A stretch of DNA of 64,000 nt from Nonlabens tegetincola (GCF_002954355.1 NZ_MQVV01000017.1:248001-312000); one strand, 5' to 3'; shown: positions 27,451 to 36,633, numbered from the stretch's first letter. The notes: generated from the letters alone by a model not told the origin. Made by a program: numbers and translations.

Positions 27451-28905
27451 TTAAAGTCTATCAGCAAGTTGAACAAGCTCTTTAAACTCTTGAATGTATC
27501 CATGTGGATCACTCAATTGTACCGACTGTAAAACCTGTTCTATATCACCGTAATTGAAACTGCCTTTATAGCTAGAGTTCCTAAGATTCATTCCAAAACT
27601 AGCTGCAGCAGCACCTAATTTTTGCTGTGATGAGCTCGCATTAAAATCAAGATTAGAATCTAAGAGTTCTTCCACTAGTAAATTGCTGGTTGAGTTAACT
27701 GGCTCTTTATATCTTAGATTAACCTTGAGACTAGGTTGATTAGCACTTCCTGCTGTTGATGCAGGTGCAATCTCATAAAAGGCGGTAATGGATTGCCCGC
27801 GACCTATTTCCCCAGCATCTTCCTCGTCATCCTCAAACTGATCATCTTGTAGCAATCTGTTTGCATATCCAATAAGTCGATAACTTTGCACTTCAGTTGG
27901 AGAAAATTCTACTTGAATTTTTACATCCTGAGCAGCGGTAAAAAATTTGTTTCGTTCGTGAACAAAAACTTTCAGCAACTGTTCTGTTTTGTCAATATAT
28001 TCATAGGTCCCATTTCCTTTATTAGCCAATTGCTCTAAGGTTCCTTCATTTAAATTTCCTCTACCTACACCTAAAGCTGTTAGAAAGACACCTGATTCTT
28101 TTTTATCTTCTATAAGTTCAATAAGACCTTCTTGATCAGATACTCCAATATTAAAATCACCATCGGTACCTAGAATCACTCTATTATTTCCATTATTTAT
28201 ATAATAGGATTGTGCTATTTCATAAGCCGTAATGATACCTCTTGCACCTGCAGTTCCACCACCAAAACCTAAATCGTCAATAGCTTGTTTTATTCTTATT
28301 TTATCACTTCCTGGAGCGCCATCTAAAACCACCCTATCTGCACCAGCATAAGTAACAATTGAAACAATATCATCATCATTGAGTTCATCCACCAAAAATT
28401 TAAACCCAGATTTAAGCAAACCAAGTTTATCTGGCGAAGACATACTTCCTGAGACATCAATTAAAAAAACATAATTACTACCTGCAACGGTTGTAAGATC
28501 AATATCCTTTCCTTTTATACCTATTCTAGCAAGCTTATGTCCATTTGTCCAAGGACAGCTTGTAATCTCTCCATTTATAGTTATAGGACTAGTTGAAAAA
28601 TCATCATCATAATTCATATCAAAATAATTAATGATTTCTTCAGTGCGCACAGCATTAACAGGTGGCAAAACCGCTTCCTGCTGTAAAAAGCGCCTTACAT
28701 TAGAATAAGATCCACCGTCGGCATCTATTGAGAATGTAGAAATTGGAAATTCAGTAACGTCAAGAAAAGGATTTTCTGTAACTTCATTATACTGATCGCC
28801 TGAAAATGGTTCTGGGAATGACGAGTCATTGTAAAACATTCCTTGATCCTCACAAGAAATCACAAAAAATAGTGTAATAATTAAAAGTGATAGTAATTTT
28901 TTCAT
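27451..28905 (-). CDS. VWA-domain lipoprotein (YfbK-like)
   Basis: ATG 28905 (MKKLLSLLIITLFFVISCED) gives 484 residues with a lipobox at VISC. The von Willebrand A domain holds a MIDAS motif DVSGSMS and a later Thr/Asp loop (LGTDGDFNIGV). The N-terminal part (FSIDADGGSYSNVRRFL, INYFDMNY) and the C-terminal part match the YfbK/DUF3520 arrangement. A cell-surface or periplasmic protein-binding role is likely. The longer in-frame start at 28965 is rejected because it lacks a signal peptide. Confidence 0.88.
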   Translation of the reverse strand: MKKLLSLLIITLFFVISCEDQGMFYNDSSFPEPFSGDQYNEVTENPFLDVTEFPISTFSIDADGGSYSNVRRFLQQEAVLPPVNAVRTEEIINYFDMNYDDDFSTSPITINGEITSCPWTNGHKLARIGIKGKDIDLTTVAGSNYVFLIDVSGSMSSPDKLGLLKSGFKFLVDELNDDDIVSIVTYAGADRVVLDGAPGSDKIRIKQAIDDLGFGGGTAGARGIITAYEIAQSYYINNGNNRVILGTDGDFNIGVSDQEGLIELIEDKKESGVFLTALGVGRGNLNEGTLEQLANKGNGTYEYIDKTEQLLKVFVHERNKFFTAAQDVKIQVEFSPTEVQSYRLIGYANRLLQDDQFEDDEEDAGEIGRGQSITAFYEIAPASTAGSANQPSLKVNLRYKEPVNSTSNLLVEELLDSNLDFNASSSQQKLGAAAASFGMNLRNSSYKGSFNYGDIEQVLQSVQLSDPHGYIQEFKELVQLADRL

Positions 28906-29032
28906 GGTTGCGTTTTTAGAATAGATCCACATTTCCTTAAAAGGTTGCGTAAAAGAGTATATCATTTATGAAGAAAGGAACCTAAATAAGGATCTTCACA
29001 AAAACGCTAGTACAAGTAAATTAAAACGCGCT

Positions 29033-29068
29033 AAAAAAAAATCCCGATCTGATATCAGATCGGGATTT
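29033..29068 (-). terminator. Rho-independent terminator of the thrS-rplT operon
   Basis: A perfect 30-bp palindrome (arms AAATCCCGATCTGAT / ATCAGATCGGGATTT) is followed on the minus strand by nine T. It lies 27 bp after rplT. Confidence 0.92.
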
Positions 29069-29094
29069 AATTTGATGCGAGAGGTGGTTACACC

Positions 29095-29439
29095 CTATTT
29101 TACTTTTTCCACGATAGCTTTAAAAGCCTCTGGATTATTCATTGCTAGGTCTGCAAGAACCTTACGATTAAGTTCTATATCGTTTTTCTTTACAGCACCC
29201 ATAAATTGAGAATAACTCATTCCATGTAAACGAGCACCTGCATTGATACGAGTGATCCATAAACGACGGAAAGTTCTCTTTTTATTTCTTCTATCACGGT
29301 AAGAGTAAGACATTGCTTTCTCAACCGCATTCTTTGCTACTGTCCAAACGTTTTTACGACGTCCGAAGTAACCTTTTGCCTGCTTAAGGACTTTTTTTCT
29401 ACGAGCTCTACGAGCTACAGCATTTACTGATCTAGGCAT
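29095..29439 (-). CDS. rplT: 50S ribosomal protein L20 (bL20)
   Basis: 114 residues, standard length. Begins [20 protein letters not shown], with [20 protein letters not shown] and [20 protein letters not shown]. Last gene of thrS-infC-rpmI-rplT. In other bacteria L20 represses its own operon, and a possible leader hairpin lies just upstream. Confidence 0.98.
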   Translation of the reverse strand: MPRSVNAVARRARRKKVLKQAKGYFGRRKNVWTVAKNAVEKAMSYSYRDRRNKKRTFRRLWITRINAGARLHGMSYSQFMGAVKKNDIELNRKVLADLAMNNPEAFKAIVEKVK

Positions 29440-29453
29440 AATTTTAATTTTTT

Positions 29454-29499
29454 AATAGTAGGCGACTGTTTGAACAGCACTTTTAAAAGCCTAACTATT
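29454..29499 (-). promoter_or_regulatory. Leader hairpin between rpmI and rplT
   Basis: On the minus strand TAATAGT-T-AGGC pairs with GCCTACTATTA around an inner CTGTT/AACAG stem, ending 15 bp before the rplT start. It could be an L20-binding or coupling structure; binding is inferred. Confidence 0.35.
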
Positions 29500-29537
29500 G
29501 GGTTTTTATTAATTAATAAACCATCAAGGTCTACAGC

Positions 29538-29735
29538 TTACTTAAGATTAAGTTGTAACTTGATATTGTTTTCATCACTCTTGTGCACAAGTGTATCGTG
29601 AGTAAGAGCTAACTTTCTTTTCTTGCTTTTCTTTGTCAGGATGTGACTTTTAAAAGCGTGCTTTCTTTTGATCTTTCCAGTACCAGTAAGCTTAAAACGC
29701 TTCTTTGCACTAGATTTAGTTTTCATTTTAGGCAT
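29538..29735 (-). CDS. rpmI: 50S ribosomal protein L35 (bL35)
   Basis: 65 residues: [20 protein letters not shown] and [20 protein letters not shown], diagnostic of L35. A purine-rich AAAAAAGGAAATT precedes the ATG. It lies 128 bp after infC, with a terminator-like hairpin in between. Confidence 0.98.
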   Translation of the reverse strand: MPKMKTKSSAKKRFKLTGTGKIKRKHAFKSHILTKKSKKRKLALTHDTLVHKSDENNIKLQLNLK

Positions 29736-29781
29736 AATTTCCTTTTTTAATTTCTCGCATTTCCACTTAAAAAACGACCAT

Positions 29782-29810
29782 AAAAAAACAGCCCTCTTTT
29801 AAGAGGACTG
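29782..29810 (-). terminator. Terminator or attenuator between infC and rpmI
   Basis: On the minus strand CAGTCCTCTT / AAGAGGGCTG (one mismatch) is followed by seven T. No TAnnTTTG element lies between it and rpmI, so the hairpin probably controls readthrough to rpmI-rplT rather than ending the operon (inference). Confidence 0.65.
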
Positions 29811-29863
29811 CAAAAATATTATTTTTCCTTGAATTATTAATGCGATCAAGCAAAAAGTTCGTC

Positions 29864-30415
29864 TTATTTTTTCTTAGGAGCGATAAACATATTCATACGT
29901 TTACCTTCCATTTTAGGCATTTGTTCTACTTTACCTAGATCTTCAAGATCTTGAGCAAGTCTAAGCAACAATATTTCACCTTGATCTTTATAGATTATAG
30001 AACGTCCTTTAAAGAAAACATAGGCCTTTAATTTAGCTCCTTCTTTCAAAAACTTCTCGGCGTGTTTTTTCTTGAACTCATAATCGTGATCATCTGTATT
30101 AGGACCGAAACGTATTTCCTTAATAACCACCTTACTTGCGTTTGCCTTCATGGCTTTTTCACGCTTCTTTTGTTCATAAACAAATTTCTTGTAGTCAAGA
30201 ATTTTAACTACTGGCGGTTCTGCGTTAGGAGAAATCTCAACAAGATCTAGTTCTTGCTCGCGCGCTTCTTTCAATGCGTCACGGGTGTCCATTACTCTAG
30301 GTTCACCTTGACCTACTAATCTAACTTTTCTTGCACGAATTTTCTCATTAATTGCGTGCTTATCTTCTTTAATAATTCGAGCCGGTCCGCGGCTTCTGCG
30401 TCTACGTATTGCTAT
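29864..30415 (-). CDS. infC: Translation initiation factor IF-3, AUA start
   Basis: The first ATG (30292) would delete the N-terminal domain, yet the frame upstream still encodes it: (M)[20 protein letters not shown] then [18 protein letters not shown]. No ATG, GTG or TTG lies between that segment and the in-frame stop. The codon aligned with the usual MAIRRR start is ATA at 30413-30415, so the gene appears to use a rare start, as infC does elsewhere (AUU in E. coli) for self-regulation. The C-terminal domain has [20 protein letters not shown]. 183 residues; starts 16 bp after thrS. Confidence 0.88.
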   Translation of the reverse strand: MAIRRRRSRGPARIIKEDKHAINEKIRARKVRLVGQGEPRVMDTRDALKEAREQELDLVEISPNAEPPVVKILDYKKFVYEQKKREKAMKANASKVVIKEIRFGPNTDDHDYEFKKKHAEKFLKEGAKLKAYVFFKGRSIIYKDQGEILLLRLAQDLEDLGKVEQMPKMEGKRMNMFIAPKKK

Positions 30416-30431
30416 GGCTATATAATTTTAA

Positions 30432-32378
30432 TTAAACTTCAAATTTTTTCATGGTAGCATCGATTTCTTCTTGTATCGCTTTCGCGAAAGCGGAAACATC
30501 CATACTACCTAAATCGTCTCCACCATGTTTACGTACAGAAATAGTGCCATTCTTTTCTTCTTGTTCCCCAACAATGATCATGTAAGGGATTTTATTCATT
30601 TCGGCCTCACGGATTTTTTTACCCATGGTCTCTGCACGATTATCAACAATAGTGCGAATTTCGTAATTTCCTAGAGAATCTGCTACCTTTTTTGCATAAT
30701 TTTCATATTTCTCACTGAGAGACAGTATAGTACATTGCTCTGGCATGAGCCATAATGGGAAGTTACCACCTGTATGCTCTAGTAAAATTGCGATAAAGCG
30801 TTCCATTGATCCAAACGGCGCACGGTGGATCATAACCGGTCGATGTGACTCATTGTCAGCTCCTTTATAAGACAGATCAAATCTTTCTGGCAAATTGTAA
30901 TCAACTTGTATAGTTCCTAACTGCCAGCTACGACCTAGAGCATCTTTTACCATAAAATCAAGTTTAGGACCATAGAAAGCAGCTTCACCTTCTTCAATGA
31001 CATAATCTAAACCTTTATCTCGTGCCGCGCTGATGATCGCGTTTTCTGCAATTTCCCAGTTATTGACGTCGCCTATATATTTTTCTGGTTTTTGCGGATC
31101 TCTTACACTCACTTGCGCGGTGAAATTTTCAAATCCTAATGAACCAAAAACGTATAATACTAAATCTATAACTGCTTTAAACTCTTCATCTAGTTGTTCT
31201 GGCATACAAAAAATGTGAGCGTCATCTTGAGTAAATCCACGTACTCGAGTAAGACCATGTAGCTCACCACTTTGCTCATAACGATAAACAGTCCCAAACT
31301 CAGCAAAGCGTTTTGGTAAATCTCGGTATGACCATTGTGTACTTTTATAAATCTCACAATGATGAGGGCAGTTCATCGGTTTAAGAAGAAACTCTTCATC
31401 ATCAGCTGGTGTAGTAATAGGCTGAAAACTATCTTCACCATATTTAGCATAATGTCCTGACGTTACGTATAATTCTTTTGAGCCTATATGAGGACTTACC
31501 ACCATTTCATAACCAGCTTTCTTTTGAGCTGCTTTTAGGAAGTTCTCTAATCGCTCACGTAATGCAGCACCTTTTGGCAACCATAAAGGAAGACCTTGAC
31601 CTACTCGCTGTGAGAAAGTAAATAACTGTAATTCCTTACCTAATTTCCTATGGTCACGTTTTTTTGCTTCTTCAAGTAATTCTAGATATTCTTTAAGGTC
31701 CTTTTGTTTAGGAAAAGAAATACCATAAACTCTCGTAAGTTGTGTATTATTTTCATCACCACGCCAGTATGCACCAGCAATAGACATGACTTTAACAGCT
31801 TTAATTATTCCTGTATTAGGAATGTGACCACCGCGACACAAATCAGTAAATGAATCGTGATCACAAAAGGTAATCGTCCCGTCCTCAAGGTTTTCTATAA
31901 GTTCTACCTTATACTCGTTATTTTGTTTTTTGTAGAAATCTAGAGCATCTTCTTTTGAAACACTGCGCATTTCAAACTCATGTTTACCTCGAGCGATTTC
32001 CAACATTTTAGCCTCAATTTTTGGAATATCACTTTCAGAAATACTATGCTCTTTAAAGTCTATATCGTAGTAAAATCCATTATCTATAGCTGGCCCTATT
32101 GTTAAACTCACTCCAGGAAACAATTCTTCAATAGCCTGAGCCATAACATGTGAGGTTGAATGCCAAAAGGCTTCTTTACCTTCCTTATCTTTAAAAGTGT
32201 AAAGAATTAGATCTCCATCTTCGGTAAGCTGTGTTTTTGTTTCTACTTTTTTCCCATTGTAGCTAGCACTAATAACATTGCGCGCTAATCCTTGAGAAAT
32301 ACTCATTGCGACATCCATAGGTGTTGAGCCGCTCTCCATTTGTTTGATACTACCGTCTGGTAATGTAATATTAATCAT
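30432..32378 (-). CDS. thrS: Threonyl-tRNA synthetase
   Basis: 648 residues. Domain order: TGS (MINITLPDGSIKQMESGSTP), editing domain with HSTSHVMAQAIEELF, class II catalytic core with MNCPHHCEIY (zinc Cys), FAEFGTVYRYEQSGELHG and HRAPFGSMERFIAIL, then an anticodon-binding domain. A perfect palindrome copy writes VSAFAKAIQEEI close to the C-terminus. First gene of the thrS-infC-rpmI-rplT operon; a TACTTTTG -7 element lies 20 bp upstream. Confidence 0.98.
   Translation of the reverse strand: MINITLPDGSIKQMESGSTPMDVAMSISQGLARNVISASYNGKKVETKTQLTEDGDLILYTFKDKEGKEAFWHSTSHVMAQAIEELFPGVSLTIGPAIDNGFYYDIDFKEHSISESDIPKIEAKMLEIARGKHEFEMRSVSKEDALDFYKKQNNEYKVELIENLEDGTITFCDHDSFTDLCRGGHIPNTGIIKAVKVMSIAGAYWRGDENNTQLTRVYGISFPKQKDLKEYLELLEEAKKRDHRKLGKELQLFTFSQRVGQGLPLWLPKGAALRERLENFLKAAQKKAGYEMVVSPHIGSKELYVTSGHYAKYGEDSFQPITTPADDEEFLLKPMNCPHHCEIYKSTQWSYRDLPKRFAEFGTVYRYEQSGELHGLTRVRGFTQDDAHIFCMPEQLDEEFKAVIDLVLYVFGSLGFENFTAQVSVRDPQKPEKYIGDVNNWEIAENAIISAARDKGLDYVIEEGEAAFYGPKLDFMVKDALGRSWQLGTIQVDYNLPERFDLSYKGADNESHRPVMIHRAPFGSMERFIAILLEHTGGNFPLWLMPEQCTILSLSEKYENYAKKVADSLGNYEIRTIVDNRAETMGKKIREAEMNKIPYMIIVGEQEEKNGTISVRKHGGDDLGSMDVSAFAKAIQEEIDATMKKFEV
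30477..30492. repeat. 16-bp palindrome, copy 6
   Basis: Perfect copy near the 3' end of thrS, read as AFAKA. Confidence 0.95.
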
Positions 32379-32398
32379 AAGTACAAAATATGAATAAA

Positions 32399-32406
32399 CA
32401 AAAGTA
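32399..32406 (-). promoter_or_regulatory. -7 element TACTTTTG for the thrS operon
   Basis: Exact TAnnTTTG match on the minus strand, 20 bp before the thrS ATG. Confidence 0.5.
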
Positions 32407-32589
32407 ATCTTTTAAGCCTATTAACAAAGCATACATGGATTAAACTTATGGTTAATTAAGAAGTTGGAAAAATAGATTATTATTGACTTGAAAGTTTATG
32501 AACAACCATTTATAACTCTGGAGATTTAAATCTATTAGATAAAAGTCATTTTTATTAGATAAACTTTCTCAACTACAACAAATTAGCTA

Positions 32590-32621
32590 TTGGAAAGCCT
32601 GTCATTTTTTATGTAACTTTA
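32590..32621 (+). promoter_or_regulatory. Possible promoter for the coiled-coil gene
   Basis: TTG at 32590-32592 and TAACTTTA at 32614-32621 (7 of 8 to TAnnTTTG), separated by 21 bp, ending 21 bp before ATG 32643. Confidence 0.35.
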
Positions 32622-32642
32622 ACCACTTATAATCAACCTCTC

Positions 32643-33707
32643 ATGAAAGCATTATTAGGGAAATGTAAGTGGGCACTTTTTTTATCATGTTTCTTATTTC
32701 ATTGCAACCTTTATTCTGCGAGCAATGAATCAAAAAACGTTTCTGAATTGATCTATAAAATAGATAAAAGTACCGATCGTGTAACCTTATTTGAGTTAAT
32801 CAAAAAACTTAAGAAAGAACACAATATCTCTGCAAGAATCACATCCTATAAGCGTACAAGTGGAACAACTACTGAACTAGGCCTATACTTTAGTGATAAA
32901 TTGAATAATGAAAAATCATTCAATTTATCAAGTCAAAACGGTATAGCAGACATATGTATTAAGATAGACAGTAAAAAGGATGAACTGTTAACTGCAGGAA
33001 CTTGCAATCCACCAATAAAAGAGCCTACAATCCAAATAGATCAAAATACCTCAACAGCTTCAAACCATACATCTACTGAGTCAACAAGCATAAGAACTAA
33101 ACAAGAACTTAAACAACAAGCAGCTCGAGACCGAGCAAGTATTGCAAGAGAGAAAAAGAAAGCAGCAATCCTTAAAAGGCAAGAGGAAATGCAAGAGCGT
33201 TTACAAGAGCAAAGAATTAAAAAGAACGAATTAGATTCCATTGCTGCTGCAAAAAAATTGAATCGCCTCAAAAAGGTCGAAAACGAAAAACTAGAACGTA
33301 AAAAAGAACTGGAAGCAGCAAGATTAAATAAAATCAATAACGATAAAGAACTTCTCAAACAGCAAATTGAGGCAATAAAAAATAAAAACTTAATCGAGCA
33401 AAGAAGACTGGATTCTATAAGAAAAGAAAGAGAAAAACTACAACGACAAAGCGAATTGAGAGATCAAAAGATTAAAGAAACTAAAGAAACAATTGCCGCT
33501 ATTAAAGAAAGTAGAAAAGAAGCTTTCAGAACCGAAAAAGAAAGGTTACAAAAAGAAGAAGAAATGCGTAGAGAACTGGTTCAAATAAAGCAAGACAGTG
33601 CCGCAATACAACGAGACCAAATTGCGCAACTTAAACTTACTCAAGAAGAAAAGCTAGCATTAATTGAAGAAGAAAAAGAAAAGCACAAGCCATACAAAAC
33701 AAATTAA
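32643..33707 (+). CDS. Secreted coiled-coil protein, N-terminal part before a frameshift
   Basis: 354 residues as read. A signal peptide (LSCFLFHCNLYS type) is followed by a ~100-residue globular part and then from about residue 150 a long coiled coil rich in Lys, Glu, Arg and Gln. The frame stops at 33705-33707, but the coiled coil continues without break in the -1 frame (KAQAIQNKLKEQELKKELER). The shift must lie between a TGA in that frame at 33665-33667 and this stop; the A-runs 33673-33677 and 33679-33682 are the likely place. The intact protein would be about 498 residues. Function unknown. Confidence 0.6.
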   Translation: MKALLGKCKWALFLSCFLFHCNLYSASNESKNVSELIYKIDKSTDRVTLFELIKKLKKEHNISARITSYKRTSGTTTELGLYFSDKLNNEKSFNLSSQNGIADICIKIDSKKDELLTAGTCNPPIKEPTIQIDQNTSTASNHTSTESTSIRTKQELKQQAARDRASIAREKKKAAILKRQEEMQERLQEQRIKKNELDSIAAAKKLNRLKKVENEKLERKKELEAARLNKINNDKELLKQQIEAIKNKNLIEQRRLDSIRKEREKLQRQSELRDQKIKETKETIAAIKESRKEAFRTEKERLQKEEEMRRELVQIKQDSAAIQRDQIAQLKLTQEEKLALIEEEKEKHKPYKTN

Positions 33708-34138
33708 AAGAACAAGAACTTAAAAAAGAGTTAGAAAGAATTCAACGAGAAAGAGACCTAAGCGAGCAAGCACTTATGGAGATTGACAAAAGCTATGAAG
33801 AAAGAATGGTTGGTCTAGAAAAACTACAAGAACTAGTTGTAGAAAATAAGGATGAGGTTGTAACTCAAAAAGTTGATGAAAATAAAATAGCACTTTCCGA
33901 AGGCACACTAATCATTAATGGCGATCAAAGCTTTTATCGCAGTTATAAAAACCGAACCGACATTTATAACTCTCTGGGTAAGGTAATCTTATCACTAGAA
34001 AAAAGTATTACAAAAAATTCGCATTCTGGTTCTATAAACATTAAGGGCCAACCTATTAAATGGCAATTAAAAAACTCCATTCTTATTTTGAAAAATAATT
34101 CTGGTGAATTAGTAAATCCAGACGGTAGTATTTATTAG
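33668..34138 (+). pseudogene. C-terminal part of the frameshifted coiled-coil protein
   Basis: The open frame after TGA 33665-33667 continues the coiled coil and then a ~90-residue domain (GTLIINGDQSFYRSYKNRTD, IKWQLKNSILILKN) that ends with a stop at 34136-34138. There is no convincing start of its own; ATG 33776 is internal to the coiled coil. Either a real one-base indel, a sequencing error in an A-run, or a -1 programmed shift. I favour an indel or error. Confidence 0.6.
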
Positions 34139-34184
34139 AGTTTGGTCTAAAATTTGATGTCATTTCACGATATCAAATAAGAAT

Positions 34185-34589
34185 ATGAAAAAGCTGCTGT
34201 TAATTTTAATTTTAGCTATTACTACAGTCTCGTGTAACATCATAAACGATTGCGACATTTGGGGTGCAAAACCGCAACTAAATGATACAAAACTTTCAAC
34301 AGGCGTTGTAGATTCATATTACGAAGACAGTTTGAATGCCGAAATTGATAATAACCCTAACGACAACGGCTATTACTACTATTTTACCGTTCATCATTTA
34401 CCTGCTGGAATGGATTACGAAGTTTACGGAAGAGAGTTGGTCCTTTTTGGCACTCCATCACAACCTGGACGCTATTCTATTGAGGTTGAACTATACGTAG
34501 AACCTGAGTTTTGGGACGAATCGTATGAAGGTGATGGATTGTGTACAGATACTACAAGCAAATACTACAGTCTTGAAATCAAATCATAG
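34185..34589 (+). CDS. Hypothetical lipoprotein
   Basis: 134 residues with a lipobox (TTVSC). The mature part has YYYYFTVHHLPAGMDYEVYG and LVLFGTPSQPGRYSIEVELY, which look like an Ig/cadherin-like beta-sandwich fold ('putative Ig' type). Two Cys near the N-terminus and one late Cys may form disulfides. Function unknown; probably outer-membrane exposed. Confidence 0.7.
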   Translation: MKKLLLILILAITTVSCNIINDCDIWGAKPQLNDTKLSTGVVDSYYEDSLNAEIDNNPNDNGYYYYFTVHHLPAGMDYEVYGRELVLFGTPSQPGRYSIEVELYVEPEFWDESYEGDGLCTDTTSKYYSLEIKS

Positions 34590-34679
34590 GACATTTATAC
34601 CTGAAATAAGGAAATAATAACCTATAACTAAGGTAGATCATAATAGAACTTTGTAATGTATTTTAAAAGCAAAAACATT

Positions 34680-34817
34680 ATGAAATTCTATGAGACTTCA
34701 ATTTTCAGATTAATTAATTTCTTTACTCAAAATAAAACCATCGGCCCTAAAGTTCTTAACCGTTTAAAATATTGTGAACAGGAAAAAGTCCATGATTTTT
34801 ATTGTAAGAGCAATTAA
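34680..34817 (+). CDS. Possible small ORF
   Basis: 45 residues (MKFYETSIFRLINFFTQNKT, then IGPKVLNRLKYCEQEKVHDF, YCKSN). It fills the gap before the convergent GNAT gene and overlaps that gene's stop by 4 bp. No family is recognised. Low confidence. Confidence 0.3.
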   Translation: MKFYETSIFRLINFFTQNKTIGPKVLNRLKYCEQEKVHDFYCKSN

Positions 34818-35311
34818 AGGTGTTTTTCAAATAATTGATTAGTAGAGTGTGGCATGTGGACTGTTCCCACTGGCTTAAATCCCATACCTTTATAATAAGA
34901 ACATAGTTTTTCATTGTTAGCTAGACAATCCAACCTAAGCACACCTATTCTATGACTAGCAGCCATTTTTTCTATAGCTTTCATCAATTTAACACCTATA
35001 CGATTTCCCGTAAAATCTGGATGAATCACCAACGAATGAATATAGAATGCGGCGATATCTTGTTTTCCCCAATAAGGAATGTCCTCCTTCATTAATCGGT
35101 ACATCCCTACTAGAATTGAATGAGAATAGACTAAGGTAAATTCGGCAGCATTAACTCCTTGTTGCACCCATTGAAGTTTATCCTCTGGTGGTTGTAACCA
35201 ATAGCTCCATTGATCAACACCTGATTCTTTGAGGTGACGTGCCGCTTTTTGTAACAATTCGACCACAACTGGAAAGTCAGATGATTGAGCCGTTACAAAT
35301 TTAAGTTCCAT
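34814..35311 (-). CDS. GNAT family N-acetyltransferase
   Basis: 165 residues. The acetyl-CoA loop is seen in HPDFTGNRIGVKLMKAIEKM (Q/RxxGxG/A-like), followed by RLDCLANNEKLCSYYKGMGF near the C-terminus. Substrate unknown. It starts 9 bp after rimO on the same strand. Confidence 0.85.
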   Translation of the reverse strand: MELKFVTAQSSDFPVVVELLQKAARHLKESGVDQWSYWLQPPEDKLQWVQQGVNAAEFTLVYSHSILVGMYRLMKEDIPYWGKQDIAAFYIHSLVIHPDFTGNRIGVKLMKAIEKMAASHRIGVLRLDCLANNEKLCSYYKGMGFKPVGTVHMPHSTNQLFEKHL

Positions 35312-35320
35312 GATTTATTT

Positions 35321-36625
35321 TTAAGACATAGGCTCTCCATAAAGGTCAAAGTCTTGAGCAGCCGTAATTTTCACATTAACAAAACTACCTACAGACAAAT
35401 AATGATCTGCAGCCTCAATGAGTACCTCATTATCAACATCTGGACTATCAAACTCGGTACGACCTACGAAATAATTACCTCGTTTACGATCAATCATGAC
35501 CTTAAAAACTTGACCTATCTTTTCTTGATTAAGTTCCCACGAAATTTGAGATTGAATTTCCATAATTTCATTGGCTCTTTCCTGTTTAACCTCTTCAGGT
35601 ACATCATCCTCTAATTGATAAGCATGTGTATTTTCTTCATGAGAATAGGTAAAACAGCCTAGTCGTTCAAATCTTTGTTCTTTTACCCAATCCTTCAACA
35701 GCTGAAAATCCTCTTCTGTCTCTCCTGGATAACCTACTATTAAAGTAGTTCTAATTGCCATATTGGGTACGCTTTCGCGAAAGCGTGACAACAACGCATT
35801 AGTCTTCTCATAAGTAGTACCACGACGCATGGACTTCAACAGCTTTGTAGAAATGTGTTGAAGTGGAATGTCTAAATAAAAACAAACTTTAGGTTCTTGA
35901 TTCATAACGTCAAGAACATCCATAGGAAAACCTGTAGGAAAGGCGTAATGAAGGCGAATCCACTCGATACCATCTACTTTTACCAAAGCGCGTAAAAGGT
36001 CTGCCAGTTTGCGCTCTTTGTATAAATCAAGGCCGTAATAAGTTAGATCTTGAGCAATTAGAATGAGTTCTTTAACACCCGATGCAGCTAGCTTTTCTGC
36101 CTCGATTACCAAATTCTCAATTGGTGTACTTCTATGCTTACCTCTCATTAAAGGAATAGCACAAAAAGAACATGGTCTATCGCAACCTTCGGCAATTTTA
36201 AAATAGGCGTAGTTTTTTGGTGTAGTAGTCACTCGCTCTCCTATAAGCTCGTGTTTATAGTCTGCACCAAGTGCTTTGAGAAGTGATGGAAGTTCAGTTG
36301 TACCAAAATATTGATCAACATCTGGTATTTCCTTTTCTAGATCTGGTTTATATCTTTCTGACAAACATCCAGAGACAAATACCTGATCGACCTCACCACG
36401 ATTTTTACGCTCAACAAAATCAAGTATGGTATTAACAGATTCTTCTTTGGCATTATCAATAAAACCACAAGTATTAATTACCACTACATTACCTTCTTCT
36501 TCGTGAACGACATCCTTTCCACTCGCTTTAAGTTGCCCCATTAAAACCTCACTATCGTAAACGTTTTTGGAACATCCTAATGTTACAACATTAATCCTAT
36601 TTTTCTTTCTTGACTTTGTTCTCAT
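35321..36625 (-). CDS. rimO: Ribosomal protein S12 methylthiotransferase RimO
   Basis: 434 residues, a radical SAM enzyme that methylthiolates an Asp of S12. The N-terminal MTTase domain has VVTLGCSKNVYDSEVLMG and NTCGFIDNAKEESVNTIL; the radical SAM cluster is CDRPCSFCAIP; a C-terminal TRAM domain follows (GQVFKVMIDRK to VNVKIT). The 'ILIAQDLTYYGLDLY' block separates RimO from MiaB. A perfect palindrome encodes LSRFRESVPN. A TATTTTTG -7 element lies 8 bp before the ATG. Confidence 0.96.
   Translation of the reverse strand: MRTKSRKKNRINVVTLGCSKNVYDSEVLMGQLKASGKDVVHEEEGNVVVINTCGFIDNAKEESVNTILDFVERKNRGEVDQVFVSGCLSERYKPDLEKEIPDVDQYFGTTELPSLLKALGADYKHELIGERVTTTPKNYAYFKIAEGCDRPCSFCAIPLMRGKHRSTPIENLVIEAEKLAASGVKELILIAQDLTYYGLDLYKERKLADLLRALVKVDGIEWIRLHYAFPTGFPMDVLDVMNQEPKVCFYLDIPLQHISTKLLKSMRRGTTYEKTNALLSRFRESVPNMAIRTTLIVGYPGETEEDFQLLKDWVKEQRFERLGCFTYSHEENTHAYQLEDDVPEEVKQERANEIMEIQSQISWELNQEKIGQVFKVMIDRKRGNYFVGRTEFDSPDVDNEVLIEAADHYLSVGSFVNVKITAAQDFDLYGEPMS
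35770..35785. repeat. 16-bp palindrome, copy 7
   Basis: Perfect copy inside rimO, read as RFRES. Confidence 0.95.
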
Positions 36626-36633
36626 ATCGGCTG

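Noticed and set aside
29039-29068. Perfect 30-bp palindrome as an operator or attachment site
   Set aside because: The T-run on the minus strand right after rplT makes it a standard terminator.
33041-33358. Ser/Leu-rich antisense frame opposite the coiled-coil gene
   Set aside because: It is the low-complexity mirror of Lys/Glu codons with no signal or homology.
33673-33682. Programmed -1 frameshift site
   Set aside because: No X XXY YYZ heptamer in the zero frame and no clear downstream stem; an indel is simpler.
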